From the NCBI GenBank assembly GCA_013365325.1, contig JABVXV010000123.1:62001-126000 (forward strand): DNA of 64,000 nt. Reading direction: 5' to 3'. The DNA comes from Dipetalonema caudispina (taxonomy: Eukaryota > Nematoda > Chromadorea > Rhabditida > Onchocercidae). A program made the translations under genes and the position numbers. The number at the start of each line of letters is the position of its first letter. The first letter of the stretch is position 1. Below, piece after piece: positions 51,284 to 62,205 of this stretch. Below the pieces are notes generated by a model that worked only from the letters and a program-made list of their open reading frames with translations, ran no database searches and was not told the DNA's origin.

Positions 51284-52204
51284 ATAACTTAACTGAAATA
51301 ATCACGTTTGATGCTAATCATATATAATGAAGCATATTCACGTGCGTAGTCATATTCGTGACTTTATATACATGAATATACGTGTGTAAATGAGTATATA
51401 TCCGTACGTGAAAGTGTCTGAATGCATGTGTATATGCGTATGTTTACGTGTGTTATATATCGATGAGTATGAATGCTTGATTTGATAATGCCGAAATTCA
51501 TTATTTCCATGTATGCATTCAATGAATAAAAGAAAAAACAAACATTGTGTAATTCATTATTTCAATAAACATAGAAGATGATTTAATCTGAATTGAATTA
51601 ATCATTGTACTTAGAAGTAACGAAGTAATTTACATAAATCATAATTCAAGCGAACATCCGTTATCATTAATATATGCATGTATTCATGTATTACAATCGT
51701 AAGTGCATGCATTTTGCATAAGCATGCACTATCATGCCTTTAGCTGAATCCTATTACATGCATTATAGCTATTACATACCATTAATATAATATGCATACG
51801 CATTGTAATTATTGCATGCAACCAATTATGCTAATATAATTTAAATTATTAATTACAAATATGGAAATTAACACAAATTATCCAACTTTATTCATTCTAA
51901 AGAAAAAAAATTTCACACTTTTAAATATTACATTTCGCGCTTGCATTGCAATGTTTCGTTTGTTGCAGCTGCATAACATGCATATCGTTGCATGCAAAAT
52001 TGATAAATTCAGAAGGAGTTGATATCTAACATTAAACGATTTTAATATTTATTCCTTCATAAAATTAAATTTTGAAATTTTTAATTAAAGAAAAATGAAG
52101 ATAGTGAAGGAAAAATGGTGCAAATAATTAATCGAACTTTTAATTCTGTTAGTACGTGACCTTTGCCATGGTTCTTGTTATTATTTCAATATTAAACCTT
52201 TTAC

Positions 52205-52233
52205 ATCATATTCACGTAACACGTGAATATGAT
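52205..52233. repeat. inverted repeat, 13-bp arms, 3-nt loop
   Basis: Arm ATCATATTCACGT (52205-52217) is exactly complementary to 52221-52233 across AAC. It contains ACGTGA-type words, so it may be a dimeric protein-binding site or a small hairpin. Its position is about 0.9 kb upstream of the DCC1 ATG. Confidence 0.85.
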
Positions 52234-52289
52234 ATCGATCACCTTTTTTAAATCAAATAATTATTCAGTGTAGTAATTTAATGGTTACT

Positions 52290-52440
52290 TAATTTAGCTC
52301 AATGATTATTTAATTTGATTTAATGATTATTTAGTTTAGTTTAGTGATTATTTAATTTAATGATTATTTAGTTTAATGATTGTTTGATTTAACGATTGGT
52401 CAATTTAACAACGGTTTTTGTTTATTTAATTTAATGTTTT
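52290..52440 (+). repeat. degenerate tandem repeat (TTTAATGATTATTTAG type)
   Basis: About six imperfect units built from AATGATTATTTAATTT and TTAGTTTAGTGATTATT follow each other, with spacing of roughly 15-25 bp. A decayed minisatellite in intergenic DNA; no coding potential. Confidence 0.7.
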
Positions 52441-54728
52441 ACTTAGTTTAGTGAATACATATGATGGCTATTTATATATCTTCAAACAATAAAGCAAGAA
52501 TTACACATTTTGAAAGATTACACATGAAATTTTAAAGCGGAAATGCTTAACTCAATAACATGAATGATAATAATTAATTGCTCTTATCATCATCATCATC
52601 CTTATAGTGACCAACGTTTGATACTAGAGAAGAATTGTTTGAAAAAGTGTTTACTGAAATAGATATTCAAAATTTAAATATATTTAAATCAGGATGTTCA
52701 TAACTTATCAAAATGATTTAATATTAAGTATCGAATGATTTTTTAATCTTGTAATCATTCAACCATTTCCTATATTTATACCTGTTTTTTTTTTTGCTAT
52801 CCAATGATTATTTCCTTGAATTTTTTAAAAGCATTTCTACTAAATTGTACTTATTTATGACTGTAATATTAAGACATCATTCAGTAATCAATAAACTTTA
52901 TCACATTTAAAATGGAATCTATGCTATAGCTTTTTTTTTAATCAAATAAATTTATTTACAGAAAAACAGAAATTTGAATTGAAATAATTTCAAATAAACT
53001 TAAATATCAAAGATTTAGCTCATTTGTTTGTTGTTACAAAAGTATGCTGTATTGTTACTTTCAATTTCCTATTGCAAAATAATGATGAAAAGAAAAATCA
53101 TACATATAAGATAGTTAATAAACAATTAAAAAGAAAGCGATACATATAAAATAGTTTATAAACAATTAACGAATTAATGAATGTATCATTAGAAAAGAAA
53201 TAAGGAAAGGAAAAAATATCAAAATAAAATTATTCAAAGAAAATTAACACAATATTTGGATTACAACACTATTATTATCCGTTTCCTTGTGCTATTGCTA
53301 GTAGTATCATTATTGTTGTTGTTATCGTTATTGTTGTTGCTGTCGTTATTGTTATTGTTATTGATGTTGTTGCGCAAATTCAACGAATAAATTTGTTCCT
53401 TTCATTATATTAAAACAACATGTAAAATAAAAAGCAATAATAGTATATAGTATTAGAAACTAATCAAACATTGCTAACCAATTAGAATTAGCTTGTTAGT
53501 AAAAGATAACAAAAAAAGTAAAATAAAATAATATAAAATATGAAAATGATTAACGTATCGTATGAATTGAGTAATAACTTATCTCATCCATTTCAGAAAG
53601 ATATAAAATTTTAAGAATTGTATAAAATAAATTCCATGTGAGTTTATTTATTTTAGGAAGGTTATTGATGACAAGGAATGAAATTTCATATTCATATTTA
53701 TTTGCTTTATTATCATCAAATACAAACGTAGGAAAATTTCTTTTTTTTTCACATTCGTATGTAATCAAAGAAATTGTGCAATTTTTTTTTAGAGTAAAAT
53801 TTGAGGAATAATCTTTGTTTGTTATTTGACGAAAATGATAATAAACGATATAAATAATTGCATTATTGTTTTCATTATCTTTTAAAAGAATAAAAATAAA
53901 ATGAATGGATTATAATCTTATTTAACAAAATTTCTGAATGCTTTTTTCCTTTTCAATCATTTTAGTTTGTTGTAAATTTTGGAACGCAATTTGATAAGTA
54001 TTTTAAAATGAATAAATTATGAGAAATATTTTAAATGATTTAATGATCATCATGACTGGTCACTTAGATTGTTAATGATAATTAAAAGATTGCGGATGGC
54101 AGTGATCGAGAACAATTCGATCTTGATCCCACCGTATTCACCACATGATTTTATTACATGACAGGAAAAAATCACAGATTAAGTATGCAAATTAAGTATA
54201 ATCAATACTTCTTATCAATCTAATTAGCCAGTCATTTAATACATAGCGGCCGTATTGCATTTCATTAGCCGGAAAATGTTATTCATCAACCGGAAACTTA
54301 TTAACATAATTCACATGATACCATTTGTTTGTTTCATAAGGAACCACTTGCTATTTATTATAACTACCATAAAATTTAAATTAGGAATTTTAAACAAGAA
54401 TATACTAGAATTAAGGAGCTAAAAAAAAATGAAAAGATTTTTAAATAATGTTATTTTCAATGTCAAACAATTATTTCTCCAACATTTTGAAATTTAAGTT
54501 CAGCAACAAAAAAAGAAGGAAAAACTTACGGAATTAAATGAAAGCAAATTTGCACTTTCATTTCTTCTCATAAATGAAAATTTGTTATATATAATTCAAA
54601 TGATATTATAATCAAATAATGGCACCATATGCATTTTACAGAAAAGTCATTAAAAACTGTGCAAATATTATAGATTGATGGATGAATAAATTGATTGGTT
54701 TTGGAAATGAAAACATACAAATTTTCTC

Positions 54729-54849
54729 CTCTAAATTAATTTATTTTATGAAAATTGATTCAATACAAATAAGTAGCTTAGTTTATAAAATAAGAAATTG
54801 AAATAAAATTGGTTTAAAAAAAAAACTATAAAAAGGACAAAAGACGGTA
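54729..54849 (+). repeat. left copy of 121-bp sequence at the assembly gap
   Basis: Begins CTCTAAATTAATTTATTTTA and ends AAAGACGGTA at the first N. It is identical to 54950-55070. The pattern is what two overlapping contig ends leave when a scaffolder inserts Ns without merging them. Confidence 0.97.
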
Positions 54850-54949
54850 NNNNNNNNNNNNNNNNNNNNNNNNNNNNNNNNNNNNNNNNNNNNNNNNNNN
54901 NNNNNNNNNNNNNNNNNNNNNNNNNNNNNNNNNNNNNNNNNNNNNNNNN
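54850..54949. other. assembly gap, exactly 100 N
   Basis: A run of 100 N, the usual placeholder for a gap of unknown size. Because the flanks are the same 121 bp, the true gap is probably negative (an overlap) or spans a tandem duplication. Confidence 1.
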
Positions 54950-55070
54950 CTCTAAATTAATTTATTTTATGAAAATTGATTCAATACAAATAAGTAGCTT
55001 AGTTTATAAAATAAGAAATTGAAATAAAATTGGTTTAAAAAAAAAACTATAAAAAGGACAAAAGACGGTA
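54950..55070 (+). repeat. right copy of 121-bp sequence at the assembly gap
   Basis: Identical to 54729-54849; the right contig starts exactly at base 54950 with the same sequence the left contig has just before its end. Confidence 0.97.
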
Positions 55071-57788
55071 GGAAATTATTGATTGAAATAAAATTATTTA
55101 AGGCTAACTTTTTTGTATTTTATTCATCTATTGAAATCATAATTTTGAAAATTTTTCAAAGAAAAAGCAATTACTTCTAAAAATTTTTTTATTTTCAAAA
55201 TTACAAATGATGAAGATAAAGCATTGAGAAAATGTTTACATTTGTAAAATTTTAAACCAAAACAAAACAATTCGAATGGATCAAAAGTACAGTACAAATA
55301 AGTAAAAAAGTAATGAAAGTATAGTTGTGAAGTTTAAAAAAAAAAAAAAAAACATATAGAGTAGATGGTATAAAAATTATATTTTTCATTGTAATTTTTA
55401 TTTTTCAATCAGCTAAATGATTTTGACATAGCTATTTACCATAAAGAACTTTCTATCTATTTCGTAATTCAGTATCTTTATTCATTAATTCGATATATGT
55501 ATTCTCTAGTTCAGCATATCCATTCCAGTATATCGATCTATCTTAGTTTATTCATCTATTCATTATTTCAATATATTTATTCAATATTTTCTACTATAGT
55601 AATGTTGTAATAACATACCACTTCATCATGCGAATAATAAAATTATATTTAAAATACTAAAAAATTATGCCCAAGAGCAATTAATTTTTTTTTTTTTTCG
55701 CTACAACTAAGAAGAATGTTAGAAATTAGATATTTCAACTGATTAAACTATATTTGTAATAAAGGATCGAAAAGAAAAAAAAGTAACCGAATTAATATTT
55801 TTGTTTATCAAAAGAAAGAAAAAATTTGGAAATAAACGCTGCATCGATTACTATCTGAACGATCACCGCTGTAATATACGACAGGATCGAATCAATCAAC
55901 AGATATAACGATACGATAAGGGTTTATGAAATTTAATTCTGAAAGATTCCTTTAGTCAGTCATTCTGCAATAGATAGATATTTGGTACCTTAGTACCTGA
56001 AAGATTAACATCAGTAGCATTTTGAATTTTGAATAAGATTAATTAATCCTTTTTTTTTGATGCTTCAAAATGATAAATTCTGATTATGTTCCATGTTGAT
56101 AATAACGAAATGTCTGCAACTTTTACAGGATCATTTTAAACTTTTTGGTCACAGTTTGGTACTTACAACAAACATAGGTGCTAGTAGATAATACATGAAA
56201 AGCTAATAAGTAAGATACATGCAAAATGCTTTTCAAATTTTTACTGTATTTTTGATATGATTTATTACGATTAGTTTTAGTTAAACTGTAGAAATTAATG
56301 AAAATTATAGCATTTTTTCTTTCAAGATGATAACGAGAGATTACACTTATGGATTTTAAGCAATTTAAATATCTTAAAATAACGATTTATGCAACCATAA
56401 GTTAGCAATAATTCATTATTGTCTCGTATTTTAAATTAGATAATTTTAATTTCATTTCTATTATTTTGTTGTTAAACATTTTCTTCAGTAATTTACACAT
56501 CGTGTCCTTATTTTGAATCAAACTTCAATGAAATTATTCTAATTTCACCTGCAATATTTGCAATTGTTAATAGTAATTTAAAAAATGCACTAAACATCCG
56601 TTTTGAATAAAAATCTATTTTGAATTATTTCAATTCCATTCCCAATATATCATTGATAGTGTAGCAAAAAAAGCAAGCAATATTCATATTTAAAAATAAA
56701 TTCAAATTAATCCAATTTATAATTTCCTCTTCAAAAGCTATCAATCTCCTTCAGAAAATATAAACACAATTAAATGAATAATGGTTTATGGTTTAGGATA
56801 AGCTTTTTTCATTCCAACCCTCATATCGTTTGTAATCATGGTGATTTACTAGAAATGCAAATCAGACCAGAGTTAGATTGGTAGTGTTTAGTTGTTTTAC
56901 AATTAGAGGAGGAAGGTAGGTAGGGGAGATTTGTGCCGTTTTGATATTGATGGTTAGGTGTTTTTTAAGCAATCACCTTTCAGAAAATGATTGATTGGCG
57001 TGAATCACGTGATACTTGATGTGGTGATGTAAAAACGTGGCAAAAGTTTTACACAAAATAATCTTCGTTAAATGTTATATTTCTTTCTTAAATGATGTTC
57101 ACTGTACTGTTTGTAGTTTTCCTGACCTTACCTAAAGTTTCCTAAAGTAGAATTGTGAAATTGATTTCACAATATCTTCTTTCTTCTTTCCGTTTTTCTG
57201 CTACCCTTTCAACATTCATATATATGTTCTAGTTAGATTTCACGTATAAAGAGATAGATTTTCACGATAATTCCAGTAGTGTTCATGCAGGTAATAGAAA
57301 GTAGAATTGAAGACAGCAACATCTCTAATTTAGCTCTTCCTGTGAAATTTAATCGATAATGAAGTGCAGCTTTGTGCACATACAAGCGAGCGTGATCATG
57401 TTTATTAAAGCTTATTAATCATACTAATAATGATAGTAATAACAGTAATAGTAATGGTAATAATAGTAGTGATTAGAAGACTTTCTCAGACCAAGCATAT
57501 TTAGCTGTTCGATAAATGTCCCTATATTCGGTCGATGTTTGCAGATTGCACATGAAGAGGTAGGAGAACGTAGTAGGATCGCTGCTACTTTCGGACAGGA
57601 TTGCTGACCTAACTGAAAATTTCTCGGGCAATTGAGGAACTGTTGATATGCAATGCCTCTTACACATTGTAGACGTATTTATTGCTTCTAAGCGTACTCC
57701 ACTGAATTGTGTCAGAGAGTCGGAAAATAGTTGATGCAAGATGTTTTTTCAGGTAAATTTAACTTGTGATAGTGCGATTAATATATCC
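55071..57788. other. intergenic region and upstream region of akirin
   Basis: AT-rich to about 56800, then less AT-rich towards akirin. A GTAATAATA-type triplet microsatellite occupies about 57420-57475. An 88-codon minus-strand frame (57473-57739) lies head-to-head with akirin; see findings. An acceptor-like TTTTTTCAG ends at 57752, 36 bases before the akirin ATG, and is the likely spliced-leader site, so transcription must start further upstream. Confidence 0.55.
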
Positions 57789-58534
57789 ATGGCGTGCGGA
57801 GTTGCATTAAAGAGGCCATATGATTATGATGATTATCTAATTGCGGAAGGAAGCGAAGTAAAACGTGCACGTCATACGCAAACGCATTGCTCACCATTTC
57901 GTGCACAAATTGGTACTATCGCTGCGTCTTTACCGGCTTCAGGTGCATCGAGTGCTTTGATGCAACTACGAGATCCAAAAGTAATACCATTTTATTGTTT
58001 TTACACGTTGGTTCATTACTGTAGTTTGGATTACAGTTTTATGTGGGCATTAATGAAAGATTATATTATTCGTTTGTTGTCATATTCACGGTATGAATAA
58101 TTTCGTGACGGGGACGGCTTTATATCATTATCGTGCAGGAGGCTTACCATGCCAATTATCAAATGTTCCATCGTTAGTTAAAGTAATAACTGTTTGGGTA
58201 GTTTCTTTTCAGTTTGTTTGAATCTTCAAAAAATAATTCTGTGTATTTAAGCTGCTCAGTGCACATCTGTTTCGTAGACCATTTTTCCAGCAGAGCGGTT
58301 TTTTATTGATCACTGTTTATAGCTTTGGAATGTACTAAGAAAGAAAAGTTTTTTTCGAGTTTGCATAAATTTTCGATATTGCAGGATCGTGAAGCCTACG
58401 ACAACTCACCATTTGCCCAAGTTGGCAATAATTTGCAGCTTTCATCGGGACAGCTAGAATCATATTTGCGGGCTGAAGTAAGTGGTGTATAAACGAGTAG
58501 ATATGTATTTGAGTTCTAGAAAGTGTTGCTGAGT

Positions 58535-58583
<49 letters not shown>

Positions 58584-59826
58584 TGTATGTGTGTGTATGT
58601 GTGCATGTGCGCGCATGGACCACTTTCCATTCATCATACTTTGAGATTCGATCTATATTCTGGATTTCATGCATAACACATCATTTTTAGGTACGTTATC
58701 TGAAACGTCGCCATCTAATTCCACATCGCACGCTCACTTCAAGCGTAGTGAGCGCAAACGACGGTGAGGGGAGTGGTGCTCTACAGCAGTACGGGTCTCA
58801 GTTTTCTTGTAATTTAGTATCTGGAAATGGAACGAATTCGGAACATCGTTATCGTGAGGCACCGTTATCACCAAATAATAATGTGAGCTGTATAGAAATT
58901 TTCAAAAGGGTTGATTTCTTAAACCTTTCAGATTGCATCCAAATATGTTATAGTAAAAGCAATAAGTGATTGACTTGCCAGAGCTCTTGAGTCGCTCTGG
59001 TTGTGTTTCACTCGTAATAAGGGCATATACATAATGTATCCAGAAATTGATCTTTGCGCGTATAATTTCAATATTAATGGAATTTCAGTCGGGCAGCGAA
59101 TCGGAAGGCGAAACAAATGTGCAGAAAACGTCATCAATGAAAGACTTGTACGAGAAACCACAGTTTTCTCTAAAACAGGTAAGCGTTTGGACCGCAAACT
59201 ACATTTTTTTTGGACAAGTTGCATGGATGATTAATTCCACGAAATTATTGAAGCCAGAAGAATTATTCATGCTCAGAATTGTTGTGGATTGTTTCTTCTA
59301 ACTTTCCAACAGTAGCTTGCACACTTCAGTAGGTTCTACACACCTACTGAAATGTATAAGCTACTATCAAGTTGTTAGAAAAAAGAGGAATGATCAACAG
59401 TTATCCGTCTTAAGGAAGATGAATGATCTTTGGGTTCTAGATTTTCCGATTTTCAGGTGATGATGATCTGTGAAAGGCTGTTGAAGCAGCAGGAAGTGCG
59501 TCTTAGATATGAATATGAAACAGTATTGAACCAACGCTTAGAAGGTAATTTCTATTTGTTGCATGTGTGAATGAATAAATTTTTTTAGCGATGGTTGAAA
59601 AAACATGCCGCCTCTCATTTGGAAAACATTTCCATGTCACCCCAACTTCTCTTTTCTCTTTTTCTCTCACCCACATATTTCTCTTTTCAAAGTTGAAATA
59701 TGTTTATTTCAAAGGATTGCAAGAATTTTTTTTTCAGAGCAGCATGAACAATATGTGCAGTTTGCTCGCGAACAAATTGAGCGTCAACATCAAGATGATG
59801 GTGTGGAATTATCTTACCTTTCCTAA
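57789..59826 (+). CDS. akir-1: akirin, nuclear transcription/chromatin cofactor (6 exons, 247 aa)
   Basis: Exons 57789-57980, 58385-58477, 58691-58882, 59089-59178, 59457-59544 and 59738-59826 agree in phase (0, 0, 0, 0, 1). The start MACGVALKRPYDYDD matches the conserved akirin N-terminus (MACGATLKR...D). A basic cluster (EVKRAR) is the probable nuclear localisation signal. YLKRRHLIP corresponds to the conserved KRRHL region. The C-terminal third is the long akirin helix: FSLKQVMMICERLLKQQEVR, then EYETVLNQRLEEQHEQYVQF, ending YLS (vertebrate akirins end YVS). Akirin has no enzyme activity; it bridges transcription factors to SWI/SNF and, in worms, affects meiosis, innate immunity and muscle development. 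At 247 aa it is longer than the roughly 200 aa of vertebrate akirins, through a Ser/Asn/Gly-rich insert in exon 3. I chose the second ATG of the open frame because it begins the conserved MACG and follows the acceptor at 57752. Confidence 0.97.
58535..58606 (+). repeat. GT-dinucleotide microsatellite
   Basis: A long (GT)n tract with a few TATG interruptions, inside intron 2 of akirin shortly after the donor at 58478. The antisense frame reads as His/Thr repeats and is a shadow, not a gene. Confidence 0.95.
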
Positions 59827-62205
59827 CTTTGAATTTCTTATTTCATTCACGCTAATGATGTTGGGTAAATGACGTCATTTCCTCATTCGGTGGGTATTTG
59901 TCCATTATGACAGATTGTTCTAGCGATGATGCCTTACAGTGAATAGTTCGTTGACCGCTTTCCAATTATGTCTTTTTTTTTATTGAAGTTGAACATTACT
60001 ATGCTTTCCCAGTTCTTTTTATACTTCCCTTACAGGTAATTTCTTTTCATGATTTTCGAATTTATGAAATGTGTAAAACGGCTGTGTAGTAGTGGAATAT
60101 GTTTTAAGCTCTTTTTAATGTTCAAGATAATGTTCTGTTGATTGAAAAGAGCTTTCCAAAATTATTCAATTTACGAAGTTTTTTTACAAAGATTTCTGTG
60201 ATTTGCGGAATGTTTTTGGTCATTTCTTTTTGTCTTTGTTATGAAGAACTCACTGCAATTAAATGCCTCTCTTACTCCGCTATAAACGCATGAAATCATG
60301 CTCGTAGCATTGGAAGATTGTAAATTCTTTCTGGCAATGATGGAAGCAAATAAAGCATATAGTATATATATATATAGTTAGAAAGTTAATATTAAGGTTA
60401 ACCCAGTTGTTGTAGACTGATCACTGAAGTACCACTTTTCAGATGGCTTATATATCACTGATCTTTTTCATTATTCTAATTATGGCTCATTGCATTGATT
60501 CTAGTAGCGGAAGCATTTATGATCCCAGCTAACTCTGACCCTTATCCGTAACGTTTTTCATAGCATTACATGCTTCTACACACAATATCTGTCCGGTTTC
60601 TTTAAAAGTTTTATTGCAGATGCTCCTTTATATATATATATTTATATACGCTAAGGAATGAAATTATTATTGGGTCATTTCATATCAAGCTTCTATTAGT
60701 ATATAGGACAATTCCGCTGATGTTACGCAATTAGCCTGAGTGATATATCGCGCTTTTACATGTATCACAGTGACTTCAGTAAAACAGTTTTTCCGATTTT
60801 GGAATTGCGTTTGTGTTTGTTGATGCAAAAGTTTTTTTCAGAAGTATCAGGTTCTTGTCATTTCAATCAAAGTCAATAGACAATATTGCCTTTTTTCATT
60901 TCCTTGAAACTTCAGTGGAGAAGGAGAAAGAAGGAAGTATATATCCTTTTAATATTCAGTTGGGAAACTTTAAGGAGGGATTATTGAGATAAAGCTGTTA
61001 CTGTTCTCGTCAATAATAAATTTAACAACACAATGCACCAGGATAATGACGGATAAGAGAGTTAGGCAGGCTATTCAATGTTGTATATCCGATTTGTCGA
61101 TAACGAATAGATTTTGTCCGAGGCATTGAAATCGATTCTTCACGAAGACATGAATGCAACGAGAGGAATATGATTTGAATTGAGGAAGATACGATTGTTA
61201 GTGTGGCAGCAGTCACATCAACTCAATCTTTCTCTGTTTTTATCACGAAATTTGACCTTACCAAAAGATCAATTTTATTTTCAGCAAAAAATTAGCTTTT
61301 AATATATATTTTTTCTTCGAATATATTTATGGATGAAAATTAGGAACTGAAATGGGTATGCAATTTTAATTAAATAATTGATATATTGTGGGTTTATGTA
61401 TAATCGTGTCCTGCAAACAATTATGGCAGGAAAACTGCACTGAATTTCTTTCATATTTCTAGTTTAGATCTGCTCAAGGTCAAAAGGTGACGACTCATAA
61501 TATTCTGCTACATTGATGAATTATTTTTCCTCTATTAAGTTGATCATGTTGACTGTAAATTGGAGTGATTTTTCACACATTTTCCTTGAAAGATATATTA
61601 GGAAGTCATCAAAGAACCCAATGGAATTTGTTTATATCTGTTGCGATCGCTATAAGATTGGAGCTGATAATATCATTAATAAATTCTTTAATACTATTCA
61701 TTCATATTGAATTTTGTTAGATTAACAATAATTGAGAAGTATAAAAACATCCAAGGGATATTTAAACTAATAGAATTTCGACAAATGCTTATTTTTTTGT
61801 TGAAAAATGAATTCATAACAATAAAATTTTATTTAGAAATAATAAAAGATTTTTTTTTCTACACATAAAATAATCTATCAAACTGCACCATTAACAATTA
61901 TATGAAAGTCAAATACACTGTTCAAACTAAAACAAAAAAAAAAAAAAAAGAAAAAAATGAATACTCTGTTAGAAAAAAAAAACTCGTAATATATAAATAT
62001 TGAAAAAAAAATCAAATAATTTCTTACTTATTTCAAACAAAATTTGAAGAAAATTCTTTTTCATACTAATTTTTCAATTTTTTAGAGGAGCATTTAACTT
62101 TCAGAAATTTATATTTAAATTTTTGCATTAATAAAAATAATAAACATTACTGAATCTATCACAGTTTAACTACATTGAGCATCTATAACTTACCAAATGT
62201 TATAT
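59827..62205. other. 3' flank of akirin and convergent intergenic region
   Basis: Holds the akirin 3' UTR, whose end is not clear (an AATAAA occurs near 60348), and the 3' flank of the Thr-rich gene on the other strand. The part at 60280-61260 is noticeably less AT-rich than most intergenic DNA here and has two TA microsatellites (about 60362-60377 and 60631-60648). A 64-codon minus-strand frame at 61022-61216 is balanced in composition but starts with GTG and has no partner exon. A-rich runs lie near 61930-61950. Confidence 0.5.

Larger units (their letters stand above)
51284..54849. other. AT-rich intergenic region left of the assembly gap
   Basis: Starts with the presumed DCC1 promoter. 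Contains a patch of alternating purine/pyrimidine words (51340-51460), a TGCATG cluster (51675-52000), a 13-bp-arm palindrome (52205-52233), a degenerate TTTAATGATTATTTAG tandem region (about 52290-52440) and a TTG/TTA triplet-rich tract (53310-53375). A 72-codon minus-strand frame at 53550-53768 has no splice support. No gene is seen. Confidence 0.55.

Noticed and set aside
58335..58637. Minus-strand frame with His/Thr repeats
   Set aside because: Produced by the (GT)n microsatellite and the antisense of an akirin exon.
58928..59301. Three overlapping frames around akirin exon 4
   Set aside because: All overlap exon 4 (59089-59178) in other frames or extend into its introns; splice phase selects only one frame.
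61022..61216. 64-codon minus-strand frame in the akirin 3' flank
   Set aside because: Balanced composition but a GTG start, no splice signals and no similarity seen; not enough to call a gene.
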